The notes under the pieces: generated by a model
Told to the model about the DNA's origin: nothing
The model's input: the letters and a program-made list of their open reading frames with translations, nothing else
Databases searched by the model: none
Assembly: GCF_014268935.2 (NCBI RefSeq)
Contig: NZ_JABWRJ020000005.1
Span: forward strand, 248,001 to 312,000
Source: Pseudomonas peradeniyensis
Lineage (GTDB): Bacteria; Pseudomonadota; Gammaproteobacteria; Pseudomonadales; Pseudomonadaceae
DNA: 64,000 nucleotides
Direction: 5' to 3'
Part shown: in pieces, positions 8,860 through 16,623 of the stretch
Layout: each line of letters starts with the position of its first letter
Position numbering within the stretch: the stretch's first letter is position 1
Program-made: the position numbers and the translations under genes

Positions 8860-11088
8860 ATGAGCTTCGGCGCCGATGAAGAAATCCTTCAGGATTTCCT
8901 GGTAGAAGCCGGCGAAATCCTCGAGCAACTGTCCGAGCAATTGGTCGAGCTGGAAAGCCGGCCTGATGACGCGGACCTGCTCAACGCGATTTTCCGCGGT
9001 TTCCACACTGTAAAAGGGGGCGCCGGCTTCCTTCAGCTCAATGAGTTGGTGGAGTGCTGCCACATTGCCGAGAACGTGTTCGACATCCTGCGCAAAGGTG
9101 AGCGCCGGGTTGACGCGGAACTGATGGACGTGGTGCTCGAGGCCCTCGACACGGTCAACAGCATGTTTGGCCAGGTGCGCGAGCGTACCGATGTCACGCC
9201 GGCCACGCCGGAACTGCTGGCTGCGTTGTCGCGTCTGGCCGAGCCCGGTGGCGCCGAAGCCCCGGCCCCGGTGGTCGAGGCGGCGCCCGTGGTGGAAACC
9301 GCGGCTGCCGAGCCCGACATCACCGATACCGAGTTCGAGCAACTGCTTGACTCGCTCGATGCGGTCAAGGCTGAAGCCCAGGCTCATGAGCAACTGCAGG
9401 GTGAAGAAATTAGCGGTGGCGGTGACGAGATCACCGATGCCGAGTTCGAGTCGCTGCTCGACCAGCTACACGGCAAGGGCCAGTTCTCGGCCGATGCCGC
9501 CGTCAGCGCGCCTGCGGCAGCCGCTCCGGCCAGCGACGAGATCACCGACGATGAGTTCGAATCGCTGCTCGACCAGTTGCACGGCAAAGGCACCTTCGCC
9601 GTCGACGCACTGCCAGGCGCCGCTGCGCCAGCGGCCAGTGCCGCACCCGCTGCGGGCGATGAGAGCATCAGCGAACACGAATTCGAGGCGCTGCTCGACC
9701 AGTTGCACGGCAAGGGCAAGTTCTCCGGTGACGCAGTCACCGCCGAAGCACCTGCCGCTGCCGTTGCCGCACCTGTCGCGGCCAAGGCCGAGGTCAAGCC
9801 AGTTGCCAAGCCGGCCCCCGCGCCTGCTGCAGCTCCTGCTCCTGCTCCAGCTGCCGCCAAGCCTGCCGCTCCGGCCCGCGCCCCGGCGCCGGCCGCCGAG
9901 AAGCACGGCGCCAGCGAGGCAGAAACCACCGTGCGGGTCGATACCGCGCGCCTGGACGAGATCATGAACATGGTCGGCGAACTGGTGCTGGTGCGTAACC
10001 GCCTGGTGCGCCTGGGGCTCAACAGCGGCGACGAGGCCATGTCCAAGGCCGTGTCCAACCTCGACGTGGTCACCGCCGACCTGCAGACCGCGGTCATGAA
10101 GACCCGCATGCAGCCGATCAAGAAAGTCTTCGGCCGCTTCCCGCGCCTGGTTCGCGACCTGGCCCGCCAGCTCAAGAAAGAGATCAACCTCGAGCTGGTC
10201 GGTGAAGAGACCGACCTCGACAAGAACCTGGTCGAGGCCCTGGCCGACCCGTTGGTGCACTTGGTGCGCAACGCCGTCGACCATGGCGTCGAGATGCCCG
10301 ACGAGCGCGAAGCCTCCGGCAAGTCGCGCATGGGCCGGGTGGTGCTGTCCGCCGAGCAGGAGGGCGACCACATCCTGTTGTCGATCTCCGACGACGGCAA
10401 GGGCATGGACCCGAGCATCCTGCGCGCCAAGGCGGTGGAAAAGGGCCTGATGGACAAGGACGCGGCCGATCGCCTGAGCGAGTCGGACTGCTACAACCTG
10501 ATCTTCGCCCCGGGCTTCTCGACCAAGACCGAGATCTCCGACGTGTCCGGCCGCGGCGTCGGCATGGACGTGGTGAAGACCAAGATTTCCCAGCTCAACG
10601 GCTCGATCAATATCTTCTCGGCCAAGGGCCAGGGGTCGAAGATCGTCATCAAGGTGCCGCTGACCCTGGCGATCATGCCAACCCTGATGGTGATGCTGGG
10701 CAACCAGGCGTTCGCCTTCCCGCTGGTCAACGTCAACGAGATCTTCCACCTCGACCTGTCGCGCACCAACGTGGTCGACGGCCAGGAAGTGGTGATCGTG
10801 CGCGACAAGGCGCTGCCGCTGTTCTACCTCAAGCGCTGGCTGGTCCAGGACCACGAGCACGAGGAGCAGCACGAAGGCCATGTGGTGATCCTGTCGGTCG
10901 GCACCCAGCGCATCGGCTTCGTCGTCGACCAGCTGGTCGGCCAGGAGGAGGTGGTGATCAAGCCACTGGGCAAGATGCTGCAGGGCACCCCGGGCATGTC
11001 CGGCGCGACCATCACCGGTGACGGCCGGATCGCGCTGATCCTCGACGTCCCGAGCATGCTCAAGCGTTACGCCGCCCGGCGTATTTGA
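8860..11088 (+). CDS. cheA: Chemotaxis histidine kinase CheA
   Basis: CheA is the kinase of the chemosensory array and phosphorylates CheY and CheB. The 742-residue protein starts with an Hpt domain whose phospho-accepting His is in FHTVKGGAGF (near residue 49). P3 dimerisation begins near residue 350 (ETTVRVDTARLDEIMNMVGE). The HATPase domain has LVRNAVDHG and DDGKGMD motifs, and a CheW-like regulatory domain closes the protein. Between P1 and P3 lies a long Ala/Pro-rich linker. It holds four copies of an acidic motif (ITDTEFEQLLDSL near 154, then three of the type EFESLLDQLHGKG near 191, 228 and 269) in place of an obvious compact P2 domain. Confidence 0.98.
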   Translation: MSFGADEEILQDFLVEAGEILEQLSEQLVELESRPDDADLLNAIFRGFHTVKGGAGFLQLNELVECCHIAENVFDILRKGERRVDAELMDVVLEALDTVNSMFGQVRERTDVTPATPELLAALSRLAEPGGAEAPAPVVEAAPVVETAAAEPDITDTEFEQLLDSLDAVKAEAQAHEQLQGEEISGGGDEITDAEFESLLDQLHGKGQFSADAAVSAPAAAAPASDEITDDEFESLLDQLHGKGTFAVDALPGAAAPAASAAPAAGDESISEHEFEALLDQLHGKGKFSGDAVTAEAPAAAVAAPVAAKAEVKPVAKPAPAPAAAPAPAPAAAKPAAPARAPAPAAEKHGASEAETTVRVDTARLDEIMNMVGELVLVRNRLVRLGLNSGDEAMSKAVSNLDVVTADLQTAVMKTRMQPIKKVFGRFPRLVRDLARQLKKEINLELVGEETDLDKNLVEALADPLVHLVRNAVDHGVEMPDEREASGKSRMGRVVLSAEQEGDHILLSISDDGKGMDPSILRAKAVEKGLMDKDAADRLSESDCYNLIFAPGFSTKTEISDVSGRGVGMDVVKTKISQLNGSINIFSAKGQGSKIVIKVPLTLAIMPTLMVMLGNQAFAFPLVNVNEIFHLDLSRTNVVDGQEVVIVRDKALPLFYLKRWLVQDHEHEEQHEGHVVILSVGTQRIGFVVDQLVGQEEVVIKPLGKMLQGTPGMSGATITGDGRIALILDVPSMLKRYAARRI

Positions 11089-11133
11089 TTTCGGTGGCGC
11101 GCCCTGGCGGGTGCGCCGCCTAATGGAGTGTTT

Positions 11134-12258
11134 ATGGCAGTCAAGGTCCTGGTGGTGGATGATTCCGGTTTCTTCCGCCGCCGTGTCTCGGAAATTCTCT
11201 CGGCGGACCCGACGATCCAGGTCGTGGGTACCGCGACCAACGGCAAGGAAGCGATCGACCAGGCGCTGGCGCTCAAGCCCGATGTCATCACCATGGACTA
11301 TGAAATGCCCATGATGGACGGCATCACCGCAGTGCGGCACATCATGCAGCGCTGCCCGACGCCGGTGCTGATGTTCTCCTCGCTGACCCACGAAGGCGCC
11401 CGCGTCACCCTCGACGCCCTGGACGCCGGTGCGGTCGACTACCTGCCGAAGAACTTCGAGGACATCTCGCGCAACCCGGAAAAGGTCAAGCAGATGCTTT
11501 GCGAGAAGGTCCACACTATCTCGCGCAGCAACCGCCGTTTCAGCGCCTATTCCAGCCCGGCGCCGGCTGCCACGCCGGCCCCGGCCAGCAGCCATGCGCC
11601 GGCCAGCAGCTTCGCCAGCACTGCCCCTGCGCGCACGGCCGCCCCGGTCCGTGCCGCGGCACCGGCTGCCGCGCATTCGCCAGCGCCCAAGCGCAAGCCG
11701 TACAAGCTGGTCGCCATCGGCACCTCCACCGGTGGTCCGGTGGCGCTGCAGCGGGTGCTGACCCAGCTGCCCGCCGGATTCCCGGCGCCGATCGTGCTGA
11801 TCCAGCACATGCCGGCGGCCTTCACCAAGGCCTTCGCCGAGCGCCTGGACAAGCTGTGCAAGATCAGCGTCAAGGAAGCCGAGGACGGTGACGTGCTGCG
11901 TCCGGGCCTGGCCCTGCTGGCCCCGGGTGGCAAGCAGATGATGGTCGACGGCCGTGGCACGGTGAAGATCCTGCCGGGCGACGAGCGCCTGAACTACAAG
12001 CCCTGCGTCGATATCACCTTCGGTTCCGCCGCCAAGTCCTATGGCGACAAGGTGCTCTCGGTGGTGCTCACCGGCATGGGCGCCGACGGTCGCGAAGGCG
12101 CGCGCCTGCTCAAGCAGGGCGGCAGCACCGTATGGGCACAGGATGAAGCCAGCTGTGTGATCTATGGCATGCCCATGGCCATCGTCAAGGCCAACCTGGC
12201 CGATGCCGTGTACAGCCTTGACGAGATCGGCAAGCACCTGGTCGAGGCCTGCGTCTGA
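11134..12258 (+). CDS. cheB: Receptor methylesterase CheB
   Basis: CheB demethylates and deamidates chemoreceptor glutamates, giving adaptation; phosphorylation by CheA activates it. The 374-residue product has an N-terminal receiver (VLVVDDSGFFRRRV, with Asp in VITMDYEMPMMDG) and an Ala/Pro-rich linker around residues 137-190. The C-terminal esterase domain shows the catalytic Ser in IGTSTGGP, the catalytic His in IQHMPAAF and the Asp in TGMGADGREGA. The ATG at 11134 is preferred over an in-frame upstream start because MAVKVLVVDDS is the usual N-terminus. The stop overlaps the motC start. Confidence 0.97.
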   Translation: MAVKVLVVDDSGFFRRRVSEILSADPTIQVVGTATNGKEAIDQALALKPDVITMDYEMPMMDGITAVRHIMQRCPTPVLMFSSLTHEGARVTLDALDAGAVDYLPKNFEDISRNPEKVKQMLCEKVHTISRSNRRFSAYSSPAPAATPAPASSHAPASSFASTAPARTAAPVRAAAPAAAHSPAPKRKPYKLVAIGTSTGGPVALQRVLTQLPAGFPAPIVLIQHMPAAFTKAFAERLDKLCKISVKEAEDGDVLRPGLALLAPGGKQMMVDGRGTVKILPGDERLNYKPCVDITFGSAAKSYGDKVLSVVLTGMGADGREGARLLKQGGSTVWAQDEASCVIYGMPMAIVKANLADAVYSLDEIGKHLVEACV

Positions 12259-12998
12259 TGGATGTGTTGAGCCTTATCGGCCTGATCCTCGCCTTTGTCG
12301 CCATTGTCGGCGGCAACTTCCTCGAGGGCGGCCACGTCGGTGCGCTGATCAACGGCCCGGCGGCATTGATCGTGCTGGGCGGCACCCTGGCGGCGGCGCT
12401 GTTGCAGTCGCCACTGTCGTCGTTCAAGCGCGCGCTGCAGATCGTGCGCTGGATCTTCTTCCCGCCGCGGGTGGACCTGCCCGGTGGCATCGACCGGGTG
12501 GTGAACTGGAGCCTGACCGCACGCAAGGAAGGCCTGCTGGGCCTGGAAGGCGTCGCCGACGCCGAGCCCGATCCCTACGCGCGCAAAGGCCTGCAACTGC
12601 TGGTCGACGGCGCCGAGCCGGAAGCCATCCGCAGCATCCTTGAAGTCGACTTCCTGACCCAGGAAGCCCGCGACATACAGGCTGCCAAGGTGTTCGAGAG
12701 CATGGGCGGCTACGCGCCGACCATCGGCATCATCGGTGCGGTGATGGGCCTGATCCACGTGATGGGCAACCTGGCCGATCCGTCGCAGCTGGGCAACGGC
12801 ATTGCCGTGGCCTTCGTCGCCACCATCTACGGCGTGGCCAGCGCCAACCTGATCCTGCTGCCGGTCGCCAACAAGCTCAAGGCCATCACCCTGCGCCAAT
12901 CGCGCTACCGCGAGATGTTGCTCGAGGGCCTGCTGTCGATCGCCGAAGGCGAGAACCCGCGCTCGATCGAGCTGAAGCTGCAAGGCTTCATGGAGTAA
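12258..12998 (+). CDS. motC: Stator protein MotC (MotA/TolQ family)
   Basis: This is the proton-channel subunit of a flagellar stator. Pseudomonads carry two stators, MotAB and MotCD, and the copy within the che cluster is MotC. The 246-residue product has four hydrophobic segments, two near the N-terminus (VLSLIGLILAFVAIVGG, AALIVLGGTLAAALL) and two around 150-200 (TIGIIGAVMGLIHVM, GNGIAVAFVATIYGVA). Between them lies a charged cytoplasmic domain that contacts the rotor. It overlaps cheB (TGATGG) and is followed closely by motD. Confidence 0.95.
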   Translation: MDVLSLIGLILAFVAIVGGNFLEGGHVGALINGPAALIVLGGTLAAALLQSPLSSFKRALQIVRWIFFPPRVDLPGGIDRVVNWSLTARKEGLLGLEGVADAEPDPYARKGLQLLVDGAEPEAIRSILEVDFLTQEARDIQAAKVFESMGGYAPTIGIIGAVMGLIHVMGNLADPSQLGNGIAVAFVATIYGVASANLILLPVANKLKAITLRQSRYREMLLEGLLSIAEGENPRSIELKLQGFME

Positions 12999-13001
12999 GC
13001 C

Positions 13002-13859
13002 ATGGCCCGTCGTCGCAAGATCGAAGAGCACGAGAACCACGAGCGCTGGCTGGTCTCGTATGCCGACTTCATCACCCTGCTGTTCGCCTTCTTCGTGGTC
13101 ATGTACTCGATCTCGTCGATCAACGAGGGCAAGTACAAGCAGATTTCCCAGGCGCTGATCGGGGTCTTCAATGACCCCGAACGCAGCATGAAGCCGATCC
13201 CCATCGGTGACGAGCGGCCACTGAGCGTCAAGCCCGCCGAGCCGCTGATCAAGGACAGCGAGCAGACCGACGCGGGCCTGGCGCAGACCAGCGTCGATCC
13301 GCTCAAGACCATCACCGACGATGTCCGCGACGCCTTCGGCGACCTGATCAAGTCCAACCAGATGACCGTGCGTGGCAACGAACTGTGGGTGGAGATCGAG
13401 CTCAACTCCTCGCTGCTGTTCGCCAGCGCCGACGCCATGCCCAGCGATGTCGCCTTCGAGATCATCGAGAAGGTGGCGAAGATCCTCAGGCCGTTCGCCA
13501 ACCCGGTGCACGTCGAGGGCTTCACCGACAACCTGCCGATCCGCACCGCCCAGTACCCGACCAACTGGGAGCTGTCGTCGGCGCGGGCGGCGAGCATCGT
13601 CCGGCTGCTGGCCATGGAAGGGGTCAGCCCGGGGCGCATGGCCTCGGTGGGCTATGGCGAGTACCAGCCGGTGGCCAGCAACGACACCGCCGACGGGCGT
13701 GCGCGCAACCGTCGGGTGGTGCTGGTGATCTCGCGCAACCTGGAGGTGCGTCGCAGCCTGACCGGCAGCGGCAGCGCCAATGCCACCCCGGATGCGGCGA
13801 TGCGCCGGGCTGGCACACAAAGTGCACCAGCCTCGCCAGCACCGTCGACCGGGGGCTGA
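13002..13859 (+). CDS. motD: Stator protein MotD (MotB family)
   Basis: MotD anchors the MotCD stator to peptidoglycan and supplies the proton-binding Asp. The 285-residue protein has a basic N-terminus (MARRRKIEEHENHERW) and a single membrane helix starting VSYADFITLLFAFFVVMYS, whose Asp is the expected proton acceptor. An OmpA-like domain occupies about residues 140-250 (VHVEGFTDNLPI, ELSSARAASIVRLL, GYGEYQPVASN, RARNRRVVL). The C-terminus is Ala/Ser-rich. The start is three bases after the motC stop. Confidence 0.96.
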   Translation: MARRRKIEEHENHERWLVSYADFITLLFAFFVVMYSISSINEGKYKQISQALIGVFNDPERSMKPIPIGDERPLSVKPAEPLIKDSEQTDAGLAQTSVDPLKTITDDVRDAFGDLIKSNQMTVRGNELWVEIELNSSLLFASADAMPSDVAFEIIEKVAKILRPFANPVHVEGFTDNLPIRTAQYPTNWELSSARAASIVRLLAMEGVSPGRMASVGYGEYQPVASNDTADGRARNRRVVLVISRNLEVRRSLTGSGSANATPDAAMRRAGTQSAPASPAPSTGG

Positions 13860-13937
13860 TTTCGTCAAATCCCCGTCACTGAATTTCACACCGTTCCCGG
13901 CAGGGCAGGCGGCCATACCGGGAGGAAGCAACGCACG

Positions 13938-14726
13938 ATGAGAGTCTGGGCAGTAGCCAATCAAAAAGGTGGCGTCGGCAAGACCACCACCACCATCGCC
14001 CTGGCCGGCCTGCTGGCCGAGGCGGGCAAGCGCGTGGTCGTGGTCGACCTCGACCCGCACGGCTCGATGACCAGCTACTTCGGGCACAACCCCGATGCGC
14101 TCGAGCACAGCTGCTACGACCTGTTCCTGCACAAGGGCACGGTGCCCGAGGGCTTGCCGGGCCAGTTGCTGCTGCCGACCAGCGACGAGCGTATTTCGCT
14201 GCTGCCTTCGAGCACCGCGCTGGCGGTGCTGGAGCGCCAGTCGCCGGGGCAGAGTGGCCTGGGCCTGGTGATCGCCAAGAGTCTGGCGCAGCTGTGGCAG
14301 GATTTCGACTTTGCCCTGATCGACAGCCCGCCCTTGCTGGGCGTGCTGATGGTCAACGCCCTGGCCGCCAGCCAGCAGCTGGTGATCCCGGTGCAGACCG
14401 AGTTCCTTGCGGTCAAGGGCCTGGAGCGCATGGTCAGCACCCTGGGCATGATCAACCGCTCGCGCAAGCAAGCGCTGCCCTACCAGATCGTGCCAACCCT
14501 GTTCGACCGCCGGACCCAGGCGTCGCTGGGCACCTTGAAGGTGCTGCGCGACACCTATGGCGACCAGGTCTGGCAGGGCTACATTCCGGTGGACACGCGC
14601 CTGCGTGACGCCAGCCGCAACGGCGTCACGCCTTCGCAGTTCGACGGCAAGAGCCGTGGCGTGGTGGCCTACCGGGCGCTGCTCAAGCACCTGCTCACCT
14701 ACCGCTCCGCATTGCAGGTGGCGTGA
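13938..14726 (+). CDS. ParA-family ATPase of the chemotaxis cluster (ParC-like)
   Basis: The 262-residue ParA/Soj-type ATPase begins MRVWAVANQKGGVGKTTTT, containing the deviant Walker A box, with Walker A' VVVVDLDPHGSMTSYFG and Walker B FALIDSPPLLG. In Vibrio the equivalent ParC places chemotaxis arrays at the flagellated pole and hands them to daughter cells. Its position between motD and a ParP-like CheW-domain gene, with a four-base overlap to the latter, supports the same role here. It lacks a cognate parB, which argues against plasmid-type partitioning. The function is inferred from family and context. Confidence 0.88.
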   Translation: MRVWAVANQKGGVGKTTTTIALAGLLAEAGKRVVVVDLDPHGSMTSYFGHNPDALEHSCYDLFLHKGTVPEGLPGQLLLPTSDERISLLPSSTALAVLERQSPGQSGLGLVIAKSLAQLWQDFDFALIDSPPLLGVLMVNALAASQQLVIPVQTEFLAVKGLERMVSTLGMINRSRKQALPYQIVPTLFDRRTQASLGTLKVLRDTYGDQVWQGYIPVDTRLRDASRNGVTPSQFDGKSRGVVAYRALLKHLLTYRSALQVA

Positions 14727-15646
14727 TGAACCAGGCACGGCAGATCACCACCAAGCCACAGATGGCCTTGCAGTCCTACCTCGATGGGCTGCTCCAGGAG
14801 GCCACCGAGTCGTTCGAGCTGCCGGCGGAGCTGGAGGCACCCGTCGAGGAGCCTGTCGAGCAGGCCCCAGGCGATGACTTCGAAGCCGCGGTCCGCGAGG
14901 AACAGGCTCGTGACGCCCAGCGCCAGGTGGCCCCGGCCCTGCCTGCGGCGCGGCCCTTTGCCGAGCCGCAGGCGAAGGTCCTGCCGACCGTGCTGCCGCC
15001 TGCCACGCCGGTGGTGGAACCGGTGGTCGCCGTGGTCGAGACCGAGGTGCTGGCCGAAGCCAGCATTCCGGTCCTGAGTGAAACCCAGATCATCGAACCC
15101 GTGGCGCCGCTGGTGGAACTGCATGTGCCGGCGGCACCCGCCGCGCCAACGCCGCCGGCCAGCGTCGATGGCCGTCCGGATTGGGCCGCCGAGCCGTTCG
15201 AATGCCTGTTGTTCGATGTCGCCGGGCTGACCCTGGCAGTACCGCTGGTATGCCTGGGTTCGATCTACACCCTGGCCGGCCAGGAGCTGACACCACTGTT
15301 CGGCCAGCCGGACTGGTTCCTCGGCATCCTCACCTGCCAGGCGGGCAACCTCAAGGTGCTCGACACGGCGCGCTGGGTGATGCCGGACCGCTACCGCGAC
15401 GATTTCCGCCAGGGCCTGCAATACGTGATTTCCGTGCAGGGTTATGAGTGGGGGTTGGCCGTGCACCAGGTCAGCCGCTCGCTGCGCCTTGACCCGAACG
15501 AGATCAAGTGGCGTAGCCAGCGCGGCCAACGCCCGTGGCTGGCCGGCACGGTGATCGAACACATGTGTGCGCTGCTCGATGTCGCCGCACTGGCCGAGCT
15601 GATCGCCAGTGGCGCGGTCAAGCAGCTGAACACCAAACACAACTGA
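14726..15646 (+). CDS. CheW-domain protein, ParP-like
   Basis: This 306-residue protein has a long, probably disordered Pro/Ala/Val/Glu-rich N-terminal half (about residues 25-150) and a C-terminal CheW-like domain starting near FECLLFDVAGLTLAVPL. In vibrios ParP links the ParC ATPase to CheA and holds arrays at the pole. Coupling to the upstream ParA-type gene by an ATGA overlap points to that partnership. The ATG at 14726 overlaps the upstream stop; a GTG three bases earlier is also possible. The CheA linker motifs in this window could be its docking sites, which is a hypothesis. Confidence 0.83.
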   Translation: MNQARQITTKPQMALQSYLDGLLQEATESFELPAELEAPVEEPVEQAPGDDFEAAVREEQARDAQRQVAPALPAARPFAEPQAKVLPTVLPPATPVVEPVVAVVETEVLAEASIPVLSETQIIEPVAPLVELHVPAAPAAPTPPASVDGRPDWAAEPFECLLFDVAGLTLAVPLVCLGSIYTLAGQELTPLFGQPDWFLGILTCQAGNLKVLDTARWVMPDRYRDDFRQGLQYVISVQGYEWGLAVHQVSRSLRLDPNEIKWRSQRGQRPWLAGTVIEHMCALLDVAALAELIASGAVKQLNTKHN

Positions 15647-15713
15647 ATCAACGCCGCTACTGCCGCGGCAACACAGAGCACACCGCCGATGGCGGATTTT
15701 GAGGGCTAGGGGA

Positions 15714-16193
15714 ATGAAAAAGTCGTCTGCACAAGGTTCCGAAGATCCGATCCTGCAGTGGGTAACCTTCCGTCTGGACAACGAGTCCTACGGTATCAAC
15801 GTCATGCAGGTGCAGGAAGTCCTGCGCTACACCGAGATCGCCCCGGTTCCGGGCGCACCCAGCTACGTCCTGGGCATCATCAACCTGCGCGGCAACGTGG
15901 TGACGGTGATCGACACCCGCCAGCGCTTCGGCCTGATGCCGACTGAAGTCACCGACAACACCCGCATCGTCATCATCGAGGCGGACAAGCAAGTAGTCGG
16001 CATCCTCGTCGACAGCGTCGCCGAAGTGGTCTACCTGCGTCAGTCGGAGATCGAGACCGCGCCTAATGTCGGCAACGAAGAGTCGGCCAAGTTCATCCAG
16101 GGCGTCTGCAACAAGAACGGCGAGCTGCTGATCCTGGTCGAGCTGGACAAGATGATGACCGAGGAAGAGTGGTCCGAGCTGGAGAACATCTGA
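15714..16193 (+). CDS. cheW: Chemotaxis coupling protein CheW
   Basis: CheW bridges chemoreceptors and CheA in the sensory array. The 159-residue product is a single CheW domain: ILQWVTFRLDNESYGINVMQVQEVLRYTEIAPVPG, then VLGIINLRGNVVTVIDTRQRFG, and near the end ILVELDKMMTEEEW. The ATG at 15714 is chosen because GGGG lies just upstream and the family N-terminus starts there. A 67-bp gap separates it from the ParP-like gene. A small hairpin (CCGCC-GAT-GGCGG) lies in its leader. Confidence 0.97.
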   Translation: MKKSSAQGSEDPILQWVTFRLDNESYGINVMQVQEVLRYTEIAPVPGAPSYVLGIINLRGNVVTVIDTRQRFGLMPTEVTDNTRIVIIEADKQVVGILVDSVAEVVYLRQSEIETAPNVGNEESAKFIQGVCNKNGELLILVELDKMMTEEEWSELENI

Positions 16194-16194
16194 G

Positions 16195-16590
16195 TTGATC
16201 TTCGAGGTTGCTGTCATCTTCCTGGCGCTGCTCTGGGCGCTGAGCCTGTGGTTCTTCCTCAACTACAGCAAGCGCCAGCGCGAGCTGGCCGCCCAGCAGG
16301 CCCAGGGCGATGCGCTGCGTGACCAGCGCATCAAGGACCTGGCCAAGCGCCTGGACGACTATCAGAACGGCACCGTGCGCATGGGCGAGGCGATCCATGA
16401 ACTGCGCGCGGTGGTTGCGCCGTTGCCCGAGAAGCTGCAGCAACTGGAGCAGCGCGACCCCAACAGCGTCACCTTCGCCCAGGCCGCCAAGCTGGTGGGG
16501 ATGGGCGCGAGCGTCGAGGAGCTGACCCAGACCTGCGGGTTGACCCAGGCCGAGGCGCAGTTGATGAGCAAGCTGCACCGCGGCGAGTGA
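16195..16590 (+). CDS. DUF2802 family membrane-anchored protein
   Basis: The 131-residue protein has one N-terminal hydrophobic helix (VAVIFLALLWALSLWFFL) followed by a charged helical region (RELAAQQAQGDALRDQRIKDLAKRL) and a C-terminal segment FAQAAKLVGMGASVEELTQTCGLTQAEAQLMSKL that resembles a helix-turn-helix. It starts at TTG one base after the cheW stop. The family regularly follows cheW in Pseudomonas, but its function is not established. It is the last gene of the plus-strand flagellar/chemotaxis block. Confidence 0.85.
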   Translation: MIFEVAVIFLALLWALSLWFFLNYSKRQRELAAQQAQGDALRDQRIKDLAKRLDDYQNGTVRMGEAIHELRAVVAPLPEKLQQLEQRDPNSVTFAQAAKLVGMGASVEELTQTCGLTQAEAQLMSKLHRGE

Positions 16591-16594
16591 TGAA

Positions 16595-16623
16595 CCGGGC
16601 GACGCAATTCGCCCGGCTATTTT
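16595..16623 (+). terminator. Rho-independent terminator after the chemotaxis block
   Basis: CCGGGCGA (16595-16602), loop CGCAAT and TCGCCCGG (16609-16616) form a perfect 8-bp stem followed by CTATTTTC. It lies between the last plus-strand chemotaxis gene and the convergent toxin gene. Confidence 0.75.

Noticed and set aside
16195..16590. The DUF2802 protein as a DNA-binding regulator because of its helix-turn-helix-like end
   Set aside because: The N-terminal membrane helix and the chemotaxis context make a transcription factor unlikely; the C-terminal resemblance alone is not enough.
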